Assembly (NCBI GenBank): GCA_031553705.1
Contig: JAVBLD010000053.1
Span: 1-31,642, forward strand
From: JAVBLD01 sp031553705
GTDB taxonomy: Bacteria > Bacteroidota > Bacteroidia > Bacteroidales > Marinifilaceae
Direction: 5' to 3'
Length of the DNA stretch: 31,642 bases
The notes beneath the pieces are model-generated. The model did not search any database. It saw nothing but the letters and a program-made list of their open reading frames with translations, and was not told the origin of the DNA. The position numbers and the translations under genes were made by a program. This document shows positions 8,833 to 16,710 of the stretch, piece after piece. The first letter of the stretch is position 1; every line of letters starts with the position of its first letter.

Positions 8833-8849
8833 AAACTTTGATTATAAGG

Positions 8850-11800
8850 TTAGAAACCTAGATTGAGTGAAAAGCTGAAAGATCTTGCAAAAGGATAATC
8901 AATTCCTCTTTCAGCTTTTACCGAGGAGATCCTGGCTACATCGTTCATATTGAATGCCAACTTTAACATACTTATTCCTACCTTATCCATCCAGGTCGAA
9001 TTAAAGTTGTATCCTAATGAAAGCGAATTAAATGTGATTACATTATTGTCCTGTACAAAACGCGATGTAGGACGTGTAGTCTGGTAACGATCTTTGATTG
9101 ATTTCAATTTGGATATATCCCCCGGTTTTTGCCAACGCTCGGAAAATACGCGAATGTCACCATTTCTCTCCCATACATTCAGGTTTTCAACGTTGTCAAC
9201 CAATGTCTGGTTATAGATTTGCCCGCCTGCTTCAAATAAGAATGAGGTATAGAGCGTAAGGTTTTTATACCGTGCATTTAACCCGAACGAACCACTTAAA
9301 TCGGGATCGGTATTACCAAGAATCTGTTGTTGTGAAGCGTCCCATTGGTAGGTCGTACTACCATCTCTGTTTTCATATAATTCTTTACCATTTGCCGGAG
9401 CAATACCCAACGATTTCATGCCGACAATAGAGGTTAACGAACCGCCCTCTTCATATTTCAATAGCGGCTTTGAATATTTGGCATTATTCGAATTAATCGG
9501 CACCGACCATTCATAGTATTCCTGATATTCGCTGTAATACTCGTCTACTCTGTCATTATATGCCTGGAGCGTATTCGATATTTTGATGATTTTGTTTTTA
9601 GTATGGCCTGTCCGCACAAATGCATTTACATCTAAATCCGATGTTTTTACTATAGCGGCACTTAACATAGCCTCAAAACCACGGTTACTGACTTCTCCCA
9701 TATTATCTTTGTATATGGTAAAGCCTGAAGATGTCGGTAAGGTCACATCTGCAATAAGGTCTATGGTATGCTTATCATACCATGTGAGTGTAAGATTCAG
9801 CCTGTCTCCGAAGAAACCTAAATCCATTCCTGCATTTAGGTTATTCGTCTTTTCCCATTTCAATTCCTCGTTACCCATATAATAGAGCACAGCTCCGATA
9901 CCGGTTGAGTTCCATGTATCAGTTAGAAGTTCATAAGTGAATCTTGCCGCATAAGGCGGAAAGTTAACTTTACCAGTCTGCCCGTAGTTTAATGTGAAAC
10001 GTAATCTGGAAATGATGGAGTTCTTTAATGCTTCGTAATTATGGGCATTGAGTCCAATACCTGCTGACCAGAACGGAGCATAACGATTCTTGGAACCAAA
10101 TTCAGAAGAACCGTCAAAACGTACGGATACATCGGCCAGATAAATGTTTTTGTAGGTGTAGTTTGTTGTAAACAAAACTCCTGCCAAACGGGTATGGTTA
10201 TCCTGAAGATCCGGTACGGTAACAATCTCATGGGCGTATTTTTGATCGCTAAGCGATCCATTCGGGAATCCCCTGAAATGCGAAAATGAGTAATCATAAA
10301 TATCTTCTTTGGCATTAATGCCTACCGTTGTATTGATATAGTGATCGTTTATCGCATTTGAATATAAGAATAAGATGTTGGTATTCCAACTGAGTATGTC
10401 TGTTTTATTCTTATATAATTCGCCTTTTTCAAAAATAGGTTTGTTATAAACATTATATATCGCTGAAGCAGGGTCGGTAAATTCATTTTTGAAATCATTT
10501 TTATAATTAATGGCAAATTGAGCCTTCAACTGCCATGCTTTTGTAAAATGCCAATTAACGCTTAGATTGTCTATAAACTCATTATATCCGCCGCGATTAA
10601 AGTTTTCAAGTGTCGCTTCGTATAACGGGTTTACAGTCGGAGCGCTATTTCCCCAGTATCCAGGTAATGTTTTTACCCATTCTCCGGTTTTAAAGTCTGT
10701 CGGAGAATAGTAAGGTTGCTGTTTAACATAGTCTCCGAAGAGCCCATAAGGAGACTCCTGGGTTCTGACATTACTAAAAGAACTGTTGTTGCTGATAATT
10801 AGATTTTTTAGACGATAATCAATTTTCACATCTGCTCCCATATTCTTACGACCCGACTCTTTCATAACTCCGTTTCGACTTTCATACCTGAGTCCGATCG
10901 CAAATCTCACTGAGTTTTCACCACCCTCAACATAAAAACTGTGTTTGTTATTGAATTCCGTTTGTAAAGGCTTGGATAACCAGTATGTATCAACTCCCCG
11001 TGAAATGTTACTCTCTTTCATCCTATATTCTTCTAACCTACTAGGGTAAGTGTGTTGTGACGGATAGGTCGGGTCGATTTCATCCAACAAGCCTGCAGCC
11101 AGTTCAGCATCCAGTTTCTCCCTGGCATTCATCAGGTGGTAGTCTGTAAGATCGGGTGCAGTAACTGTTCCGACATAATTATACGTCGCCCTTAATTTTC
11201 CGCCTTTGGGAGCTTCAGTTTCGATCACAATTACACCGTTAGATGCTCTTGAACCATAGATTGCTGTGGCCGCTGCATCTTTCAAAATGGTGACGGATTT
11301 TATGATATTCAGGTCAAGGTCATAAATCTTTTCGCTACTAACCTCAAAACCGTCCAACATAAATACAGGTAGGTTCGGGTTGTTCGTCAGCGCATATTTT
11401 GACATATTTTCCATCTTATCCAGTTCCTGAACACCGTTCATCCCGGAACGCCCACGGATATAGAATTCGGGAAGTGTATTCGGGTCGGATCCTCGCAGAT
11501 TATTCGGTGCAATCCTTAAAGAGGGATCGAAGACCTGTAAAGACTGAATGATATTGGTTGTAGAGACTTTCTGTAATTCAGCTTTGCTGATCGTCGTAGC
11601 GGAACCGGTAAAGCTCGATTTTTTGATATTTCCGTATCCGGTCACTACGACCTCTTCAATCTCGGCGACTTTTTCTTTAAGAACAATCGAGATCGGTTTG
11701 TCGAAATTTACTTTTACCTCCTGTGTCTCAAAGCCGACAAAGGAGAATACCAGGATAACGGGCTCGTTTTGCGCGGGTACAGAGATAGCAAACTTCCCAT

Positions 11801-12293
11801 TCACATCTGTTGCCGTACCTACTGTCAGGCCTTTTACACGAACCGTTACTCCGGGCAGCGGAGCTTTTTGGTTATCTAAAACAATCCCTTCGACTACCTT
11901 GTTTTTTTGATCCTGAGGAGCAGTCTCAGCACTCTTTTTAATGACAACCACATCGTCCCGGAAATCATATACAAAACCTTCTTTTCCTAAAATATCGGTT
12001 AACAGTTTATCCAGGGGTTCGTTTGTTACGTGTAACGATACACGTGGAGCATCCTTAAACAGGGATGAGTTATAGAAAAAACTGATACCTGTCTGTTTTT
12101 TTAACGCATCAATAACTTCCTCTAATGTTACATTATTCAGATTCAGGGAGATCTTTTCCTGCTGGGAATAAAGTTTTGCCGAGAGGCTGAATGTGAGGAA
12201 GACGCACAACACAAAAGTCAACTTCATAATTAAAAACACATTTCGAGGAGATTTTGGTAGATCTCTCCGGTAGAAAAATCGCTTTTTTTTCAT
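8850..12293 (-). CDS. SusC/RagA TonB-dependent transporter with STN signalling domain (left arm)
   Basis: This is an 1147-residue outer-membrane transporter. After a signal region ending near LYSQQ comes an STN domain (about 48-118), a carboxypeptidase-D regulatory-like domain (about 133-206, PLPGVTVRVKG), the TonB-box-like EEVVVTGYG at 213-221, the plug (with KDAAATAIYGSRA) and a large beta barrel ending in FSFSLNLGF. The STN domain is the part that talks to a FecR anti-sigma factor, so this is a signalling transporter rather than a plain SusC. FecR and an ECF sigma gene lie directly upstream. The start at 12293 gives a basic extension before the signal core; Met23 is an alternative start. 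The closely related right-arm copy is at 16711-20061. Confidence 0.95.
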   Translation of the reverse strand: MKKKRFFYRRDLPKSPRNVFLIMKLTFVLCVFLTFSLSAKLYSQQEKISLNLNNVTLEEVIDALKKQTGISFFYNSSLFKDAPRVSLHVTNEPLDKLLTDILGKEGFVYDFRDDVVVIKKSAETAPQDQKNKVVEGIVLDNQKAPLPGVTVRVKGLTVGTATDVNGKFAISVPAQNEPVILVFSFVGFETQEVKVNFDKPISIVLKEKVAEIEEVVVTGYGNIKKSSFTGSATTISKAELQKVSTTNIIQSLQVFDPSLRIAPNNLRGSDPNTLPEFYIRGRSGMNGVQELDKMENMSKYALTNNPNLPVFMLDGFEVSSEKIYDLDLNIIKSVTILKDAAATAIYGSRASNGVIVIETEAPKGGKLRATYNYVGTVTAPDLTDYHLMNAREKLDAELAAGLLDEIDPTYPSQHTYPSRLEEYRMKESNISRGVDTYWLSKPLQTEFNNKHSFYVEGGENSVRFAIGLRYESRNGVMKESGRKNMGADVKIDYRLKNLIISNNSSFSNVRTQESPYGLFGDYVKQQPYYSPTDFKTGEWVKTLPGYWGNSAPTVNPLYEATLENFNRGGYNEFIDNLSVNWHFTKAWQLKAQFAINYKNDFKNEFTDPASAIYNVYNKPIFEKGELYKNKTDILSWNTNILFLYSNAINDHYINTTVGINAKEDIYDYSFSHFRGFPNGSLSDQKYAHEIVTVPDLQDNHTRLAGVLFTTNYTYKNIYLADVSVRFDGSSEFGSKNRYAPFWSAGIGLNAHNYEALKNSIISRLRFTLNYGQTGKVNFPPYAARFTYELLTDTWNSTGIGAVLYYMGNEELKWEKTNNLNAGMDLGFFGDRLNLTLTWYDKHTIDLIADVTLPTSSGFTIYKDNMGEVSNRGFEAMLSAAIVKTSDLDVNAFVRTGHTKNKIIKISNTLQAYNDRVDEYYSEYQEYYEWSVPINSNNAKYSKPLLKYEEGGSLTSIVGMKSLGIAPANGKELYENRDGSTTYQWDASQQQILGNTDPDLSGSFGLNARYKNLTLYTSFLFEAGGQIYNQTLVDNVENLNVWERNGDIRVFSERWQKPGDISKLKSIKDRYQTTRPTSRFVQDNNVITFNSLSLGYNFNSTWMDKVGISMLKLAFNMNDVARISSVKAERGIDYPFARSFSFSLNLGF

Positions 12294-12325
12294 AGCTTTG
12301 TAATGTATTATAAATGATTAATACT

Positions 12326-12375
12326 AAAGGGGAAGAGGCCGCAGACCTGAGAAATTTGTAACCTCCTTCTCCTTT
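12326..12375 (-). promoter_or_regulatory. Hairpin between FecR and SusC (left arm)
   Basis: Directly after the FecR stop codon the minus strand reads AAAAAGGAGAAGGAGG. After a loop of about 23 bases it reads CCTCTTCCCCTTT, which can pair with it in a purine/pyrimidine stem with small mismatches. There is no U-tract. The right arm has a hairpin at the same position relative to FecR, so it may be a processing, stabilising or attenuating element that sets SusC expression against FecR. Confidence 0.45.
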
Positions 12376-13524
12376 TTATCTATGTATGATGATTGTTTTT
12401 CCCATAATCTTATAGTTTGCATCTCCGGTGCGTTGCAATAATTCCATAAATGAATTGATTGATTCATATCGTTTCAGGTTTCCGGTAAACGATACATCCT
12501 TTAGCTTTTCGTCCTGGTAAGAGATGATCACATCATACCAGCGGCTCAGCTCTTTCATAATATCTTCGAGGCGGTGTTCCCGGAAAATATAAAGCCCGTC
12601 TTTCCACCCGATATATTCATCTACATCCACTTTCTTTTTTGTAAGCGGTTCATAAGCCGAGGCTACGGCTTGCTCTCCCGGAGAAAGTGTGACACTTTCG
12701 TTGTTATAGGTGAAACTTACTTTCCCGGAAACCAGGGTGGTAAGTACTTTGTTTTCTTCCTGGTAAGCCCTTACACCAAACGAGGTGCCGTGTACGTTTA
12801 CCTCTCCAAACGAGGTGACGACAATAAACGGCTTGCTGTCTTTTTTTACATCGAAATAGGCTTCTCCTTCCAGATATACGGTTCGTGTATCCTCTACGAA
12901 TTTTATCGGGTATTTCAATTTTGAATCGGCATTCATCCAAACGCGGGTTCCGTCGTCCAGCAAGATATAGCACTCTCCGGCCACCGGAACAACCAATTGG
13001 TGATAGACCTGACTTTCGACTTTCCGGTCGCTTTGATAGGAGATGGCGCCTCCTGAATAATTGATCCGGATCCCGTTTCTATCGTCAACCTGTGATGAAT
13101 CGCCTTCTACGTTCATCGTGCTGCCGTCGTCGAAAATGATATGCGCTTTGTTACTTCCCGGCAAAATGATATTGTTTTCAGCCAATGGCAGAGGTTGGTT
13201 GTTTTGATGCAGATCTCCGATAAGCCAGGCCAGGCCGATCACCATAACCAGTATCGCAGCAGCCGATCCTCCCCGGATAAGCCATATACGTAACCGGTCT
13301 GGGGCTACGCGATGTACGAAACGCTTGTAGGCCTTCCGGGATGAATAAAGGGTATATTCCTGCAGCTTATCTCCGACAAACTCATCGTTTTGCCAATCGG
13401 AATACACCTTGCGCAAATGCTCGTTTTGCAAATACTCGTTCAGTTTTTCCTGCTCGCCATCTGTTAATGTTCCGGCTTTAGCCTTTCTTAACCATTCCAC
13501 GAGGGTGAAAAATAGGTCTTTCAT
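12376..13524 (-). CDS. FecR-family anti-sigma factor (left arm)
   Basis: This is a 382-residue inner-membrane regulator. Residues 1-80 are the cytoplasmic part that binds the sigma factor (WLRKAKAGTLTDGEQEKL). One transmembrane helix spans about 86-105 (SAAAILVMVIGLAWLIGDL). The periplasmic FecR domain includes VPVAGECYILLDDGTRVWMN, YLEGEAYFDV and GTSFGVRAY. The C-terminal DUF4974-type domain has LEDIMKELSRWYDVIISY and ends in KTIIIHR. In such systems it holds the ECF sigma factor inactive until the STN domain of the partner SusC signals ligand binding. The partner transporter is the next gene; the sigma gene lies 299 bases upstream. That gap is unusually wide and holds a candidate promoter, so FecR-SusC may be transcribed separately. 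Confidence 0.93.
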   Translation of the reverse strand: MKDLFFTLVEWLRKAKAGTLTDGEQEKLNEYLQNEHLRKVYSDWQNDEFVGDKLQEYTLYSSRKAYKRFVHRVAPDRLRIWLIRGGSAAAILVMVIGLAWLIGDLHQNNQPLPLAENNIILPGSNKAHIIFDDGSTMNVEGDSSQVDDRNGIRINYSGGAISYQSDRKVESQVYHQLVVPVAGECYILLDDGTRVWMNADSKLKYPIKFVEDTRTVYLEGEAYFDVKKDSKPFIVVTSFGEVNVHGTSFGVRAYQEENKVLTTLVSGKVSFTYNNESVTLSPGEQAVASAYEPLTKKKVDVDEYIGWKDGLYIFREHRLEDIMKELSRWYDVIISYQDEKLKDVSFTGNLKRYESINSFMELLQRTGDANYKIMGKTIIIHR

Positions 13525-13823
13525 TCTACAAGATTTAAAAATTGAAAACTCTTCATCCGCTATTTTTTATATTCTCTTTCCATTTGATTTGAGATACAAC
13601 AATATTTTGTTATTAAAATGCAGAAGGTAGCGTTAGGTGTGACAAAAAAAAGATTTTTTTTTGCGTTTGGCCGAAAAAAAAATTAATGATAAATTTCTAC
13701 GGATTAATCTTAAGGAGTTATCGGATTAATTTTTTCATTCGATATGATAATGTAATATATTTTAAGTCAAAGTGTTATTTGGATGGTGACATCTTCAATA
13801 AACAATTCATTGTTCTTAAATTT
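13525..13823 (-). promoter_or_regulatory. Sigma-FecR intergenic region with candidate ECF promoter and direct repeats (left arm)
   Basis: This is a gene-free 299-base gap. The minus strand carries a long T-tract, then GTCACACCTAACG at 13631-13643. ACCTAACG resembles ACCTACCC in front of the right-arm FecR and is a candidate element for the cognate ECF sigma; this is a guess from two sequences. A low-complexity palindrome (A8 GA T9) spans 13643-13663. The direct repeat CGGATTAAT occurs at 13700-13708 and 13722-13730, 22 bases apart, which would place both on one face of the helix. ATGGTGACAT at 13793-13802 recurs in the right-arm gap. Confidence 0.4.
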
Positions 13824-14378
13824 TTATATCAGGAAAACCCATATCGTTCCTTGCAGTTTTTCCCGAAGATATTTAAATCCCCTGTTTTTTTGTTTCTTGA
13901 CCGTATTGATGGTTATGCTCAGTTTTTCGGCGATCTCCTGGCCTGAATAACCTTTTAAACTTAACAGGATAATCTCTTTCCGCTCTTTCGGAAGGTCTTC
14001 GATATAAAGATAGAGTTGGCGGATCAACTCGTCCTGTACGGTGAATGCAAATTGCTCTTCCGAGAGCTCCGGTTCTTCCGTATGCATTTTATGGATGGCG
14101 TGTTGCTGAGATTTGAATGACCGGAGGTGGTAAAGGGAATTATTGTATACAGCCCGGTATAAATACCAGGTAAAATCCATGATATCAGCGAATATACGGT
14201 CAGAATACCATATCTTGATCAACGTATCCTGCACAATATCCTGTGCCGAATCGGAATTTTTTACAATGGCATTCGCATAAGAACACAATGCAGCGTAGTA
14301 GGAACTGTACACCTTCTCCCATACTTGCAGGTCTTTCAGATTCACTCCGCGTAGCATTTCATCCGGATCTATAGCCAT
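13824..14378 (-). CDS. ECF RNA polymerase sigma factor (left arm)
   Basis: This is a 184-residue sigma-70 family ECF factor. Region 2 lies in the N-terminal half (WEKVYSSYYAALCSYANAIV, with SAQDIVQDTLIKIW). Region 4 is near the C-terminus, with the helix-turn-helix SGQEIAEKLSITINTVKKQ preceded by LPKERKEIILLSLKGY. It ends in a short hydrophobic tail, GTIWVFLI. It is followed on minus by FecR and SusC with an STN domain, so it very probably belongs to that trans-envelope signalling chain and activates the left SusCD operon. A TATTTTTG housekeeping promoter element lies just upstream, suggesting constitutive low expression. Confidence 0.93.
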   Translation of the reverse strand: MAIDPDEMLRGVNLKDLQVWEKVYSSYYAALCSYANAIVKNSDSAQDIVQDTLIKIWYSDRIFADIMDFTWYLYRAVYNNSLYHLRSFKSQQHAIHKMHTEEPELSEEQFAFTVQDELIRQLYLYIEDLPKERKEIILLSLKGYSGQEIAEKLSITINTVKKQKNRGFKYLREKLQGTIWVFLI

Positions 14379-14407
14379 ATCCTCTAATCTTTTCTTTAAA
14401 GTAGGGA

Positions 14408-14415
14408 CAAAAATA
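14408..14415 (-). promoter_or_regulatory. Candidate housekeeping -7 element for left-arm sigma gene
   Basis: Minus-strand TATTTTTG matches the Bacteroidota -7 consensus TANNTTTG, 30 bases before the ATG of the sigma gene. A clear TTTG -33 partner at the expected spacing is not seen, so the call is tentative. Confidence 0.4.
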
Positions 14416-14749
14416 AAAAGATAATCAATATTTTAGATTAAAAACGGAACTGTTTTTAAAATGTTCTCGATATTTAGGAGTATATCTTCCTATAAATCTG
14501 TGATATTTGGGCTACGTCGAAGAATGTATTAAATATTTCATATACCGGATCATTCTGAGGATAGATAGTGGCTTAAAGAGCATACAGGAACTTTAGTTTA
14601 TGCTTATTGTTCCGGGGAGCTTTGGGAGATGATGAAAAAAGATTGCTTTCCAAGCGGATGTCGGATTTAATTAATGATGAGGGTACCCGGAATGGATTTT
14701 CGGGATATTCTCATATCTTTTCATGGGATTCTCTATTTCAAATTCTTAT

Positions 14750-14757
14750 TATATTTG
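14750..14757 (+). promoter_or_regulatory. Candidate housekeeping -7 element for right-arm sigma gene
   Basis: TATATTTG matches TANNTTTG and lies 22 bases before the ATG at 14780. A second match, TAAATTTG at 14768-14775, is so close to the ATG that it would give an almost leaderless transcript. Neither has a perfect TTTG -33 element. Confidence 0.4.
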
Positions 14758-14779
14758 GAAATTTATGTAAATTTGCGGC

Positions 14780-15379
14780 ATGGATTTTCAGGTGCATAGG
14801 GATGACTATGAGCTTTTCTCCGGCTTGATTAACAACAATCAAAAGGATTTTGAGCAGTTGTTCAGAGCTTATTATGCGTCTCTTTGTGATTATGCTTATG
14901 CTATTTTGGGTGATTATGCAGAGGCGGAGGATGTCGTCCAGTATATATTTATTTATTTGTGGAATAGCAGGAAAAAGATAAAAATAGAGAGTTCGATTAA
15001 ATCCTATCTGTATTCGTCTGTTCGCTACCGGTCGTTGAATATTTTAAGACACCGTGTTGTTATGAGACAAAACAATCCTGTTTTAATTGATTTTATCGAG
15101 AAGCTCCAGCAAGAAGGATATTCTGAAGAGGAGGAGCTGAAGATCGAGAAAATAAATAAGGCGCTGGAGTCTCTGACTCCGCAAAGTAGAATTGTTTTTA
15201 CCATGAGCTGCCTGGAAGGGAAAACATATAAGGAAATTGCACGGGAATTGGGCATTTCGGTTCATACGGTTAAATTTCATATTTCTAATGCTTACCGGCA
15301 TATCCGGCAGAAAGTCGATTCTGACCGGGATATCCTTCTGCTTCTCTTGATTATAAAAAATTATTTCCGGCTTCTCTGA
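14780..15379 (+). CDS. ECF RNA polymerase sigma factor (right arm)
   Basis: This is a 199-residue ECF sigma factor. Region 2 is visible as FEQLFRAYYASLCDYAYAIL and EAEDVVQYIFIYLW. Region 4 has LTPQSRIVFTMSCLEGKTY followed by the helix-turn-helix KEIARELGISVHTVKFHIS. The last 20 residues form a strongly hydrophobic tail with a run of Leu and Ile before KNYFRLL. It opens the plus-strand operon: FecR starts 66 bases later, then SusC with an STN domain. By family logic it is released by that FecR on substrate binding and activates the right-arm genes. It differs enough from the left-arm sigma that the two probably keep separate targets, but cross-talk is possible. Confidence 0.93.
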   Translation: MDFQVHRDDYELFSGLINNNQKDFEQLFRAYYASLCDYAYAILGDYAEAEDVVQYIFIYLWNSRKKIKIESSIKSYLYSSVRYRSLNILRHRVVMRQNNPVLIDFIEKLQQEGYSEEEELKIEKINKALESLTPQSRIVFTMSCLEGKTYKEIARELGISVHTVKFHISNAYRHIRQKVDSDRDILLLLLIIKNYFRLL

Positions 15380-15395
15380 TTTTCTTTCCATTTTT

Positions 15396-15424
15396 ACCTA
15401 CCCGTTTTTGCTCTATGGTGACAT
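15396..15424 (+). promoter_or_regulatory. Candidate ECF-dependent promoter before right-arm FecR
   Basis: The 66-base gap between sigma and FecR contains a T-tract, then ACCTACCC at 15396-15403 and ATGGTGACAT at 15415-15424. ACCTA-C is shared with the left-arm gap, also after a T-tract. Two examples are too few to define a consensus; the call rests on this match and on the position. Confidence 0.3.
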
Positions 15425-15445
15425 ATAGAAAAACAGAAGATAAAT

Positions 15446-16597
15446 ATGAACCGATTTTCCGAACAACTATGGGAAAAGCTTTCAAAGCTGTGGTATGGGA
15501 ATATTCCGGAGCAGCTTGATCCTGAAGAGGAGGAACTGGAGACTTTACTGAAAGATCAATTTCTGATCCGTCAGGCAATGCGGCGTGAAGCGGATCATAC
15601 CTACGATATAAATAAGGCGTGGGAGAATGTCGTGCTTCAAAAGCGAAATATGCGTCGTATTATTTTGCGAACTGCCAGATATGCTGCTATTGTAGCGCTT
15701 TTGGTATCTGGGCTGGTTTATTTCTTTTCTGATTTAACAGGAAAAAAAGAAGGATCCGGTCACCAAAGCGGTTTCATTATTCCGGGTAGTGCCAAAGCGG
15801 AGTTGCTTTTGTCTTCCGGAGAGAAGATATTGCTGAATGAACAGGGTACAAATGAAGCGTTGCAACAAAAAGGGATCCTGCTTGTCAATGATACCGTTTC
15901 CGGCCGCCTGCAATATAATATGGTTGATTCTGCCGGAAAGGGACACGCTTCATATAATACGTTGTATGTGCCTAAGGGAGGCGAATATCAACTTGAGCTT
16001 CCCGACGGAACGGTTATCTGGGTGAACTCCGAATCATCGGTTCGCTTTCCTGAGCGGTTTTCCAGAACATCCCGCGACGTTTACCTGGATGGAGAGGCTT
16101 ATTTCAAAGTTGCAAAGAATGATGCCTGTCCATTCCGGGTGCACATCGGAGACCGTGAGATTGAGGTGGTCGGAACGACCTTCAATGTGAGTGCCTATAA
16201 TGACGATGTACTTTGGCATACAACCCTCGTGGAAGGAGCTATCCTGATAGGAAAAGCGGAGAATAAGATACAGATGAAACCATCGGAACGGCTTGTATTG
16301 AACCGATTGACTCAGAGGGAGGAGTTGCAGCAGGTGAATAGCAGGCTATATACTTCATGGGTAGACGGTAAGTTTTATTTTATAGCATATACTTTCGAAG
16401 AGATTGTCAAAAAGTTGGAACGTTGGTATGATTTTCAAATGATTTATACCAATAAGGCGATTAAAACCCGGATTTTTACCGGATTTGTAAACAAACACGA
16501 ACCGATTGAAGAGATGTTGATGATATTGGAATTGACGACGGATATACAGTTTAGTATAAAGAATAAAACGATAACGGTCAGTATAAAACCCAAATAA
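15446..16597 (+). CDS. FecR-family anti-sigma factor (right arm)
   Basis: This is a 383-residue inner-membrane anti-sigma factor. A cytoplasmic N-terminal part of about 70 residues is followed by one transmembrane helix at about 74-95 (ARYAAIVALLVSGLVYFF). The periplasmic FecR domain contains VPKGGEYQLELPDGTVIWVN, VYLDGEAYFKVA and GTTFNVSAYN. A C-terminal DUF4974-type domain includes FEEIVKKLERWYDFQMIY and ends near KTITVSIKPK. It should sequester the sigma factor encoded just upstream and receive the signal from the STN domain of the SusC encoded 113 bases downstream. Its length and layout are almost identical to the left-arm FecR, supporting duplication of the whole regulatory unit. Confidence 0.93.
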   Translation: MNRFSEQLWEKLSKLWYGNIPEQLDPEEEELETLLKDQFLIRQAMRREADHTYDINKAWENVVLQKRNMRRIILRTARYAAIVALLVSGLVYFFSDLTGKKEGSGHQSGFIIPGSAKAELLLSSGEKILLNEQGTNEALQQKGILLVNDTVSGRLQYNMVDSAGKGHASYNTLYVPKGGEYQLELPDGTVIWVNSESSVRFPERFSRTSRDVYLDGEAYFKVAKNDACPFRVHIGDREIEVVGTTFNVSAYNDDVLWHTTLVEGAILIGKAENKIQMKPSERLVLNRLTQREELQQVNSRLYTSWVDGKFYFIAYTFEEIVKKLERWYDFQMIYTNKAIKTRIFTGFVNKHEPIEEMLMILELTTDIQFSIKNKTITVSIKPK

Positions 16598-16599
16598 AA

Positions 16600-16631
16600 A
16601 AGGAGCGAGAGGTCGTAACTCTCATCTCCTT
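16600..16631 (+). promoter_or_regulatory. Hairpin between FecR and SusC (right arm)
   Basis: The stem pairs 16600-16605 (AAGGAG) with 16626-16631 and 16607-16611 (GAGAG) with 16619-16623, with a small internal bulge and a 7-base loop. It begins right after the FecR stop codon, has no T-run behind it, and matches the position and the AAAAAGGAG start of the left-arm hairpin. A role in attenuation or mRNA processing between FecR and SusC is likely but unproven. Confidence 0.55.
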
Positions 16632-16710
16632 CGAAATGAATAGTGCCTTAAAACCGGTATGTGGAAGTAACGGGCTTAAGACTGTAGTATAAATTTCTAA
16701 TTACAAACTT

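Larger units (their letters stand above)
14379..14779. promoter_or_regulatory. Divergent control region between the two sigma operons
   Basis: These 401 bases separate two divergent ECF sigma genes and must hold both promoters. The sequence is AT-rich at both ends and less so in the middle. A plus-strand open frame from 14607 overlaps the start of the right sigma gene out of frame and shows no family features, so I do not call it. I found no convincing long inverted repeat that would suggest an invertible promoter. Confidence 0.5.

Noticed and set aside
13686..13946. Plus-strand open frame covering the left sigma-FecR gap
   Set aside because: Its second half is antisense to the well-supported sigma gene and it lacks any family feature.
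14607..14828. Plus-strand open frame in the divergent region between the sigma genes
   Set aside because: It overlaps the sigma start out of frame, has no recognisable domain or signal, and its composition looks like chance reading of promoter DNA.
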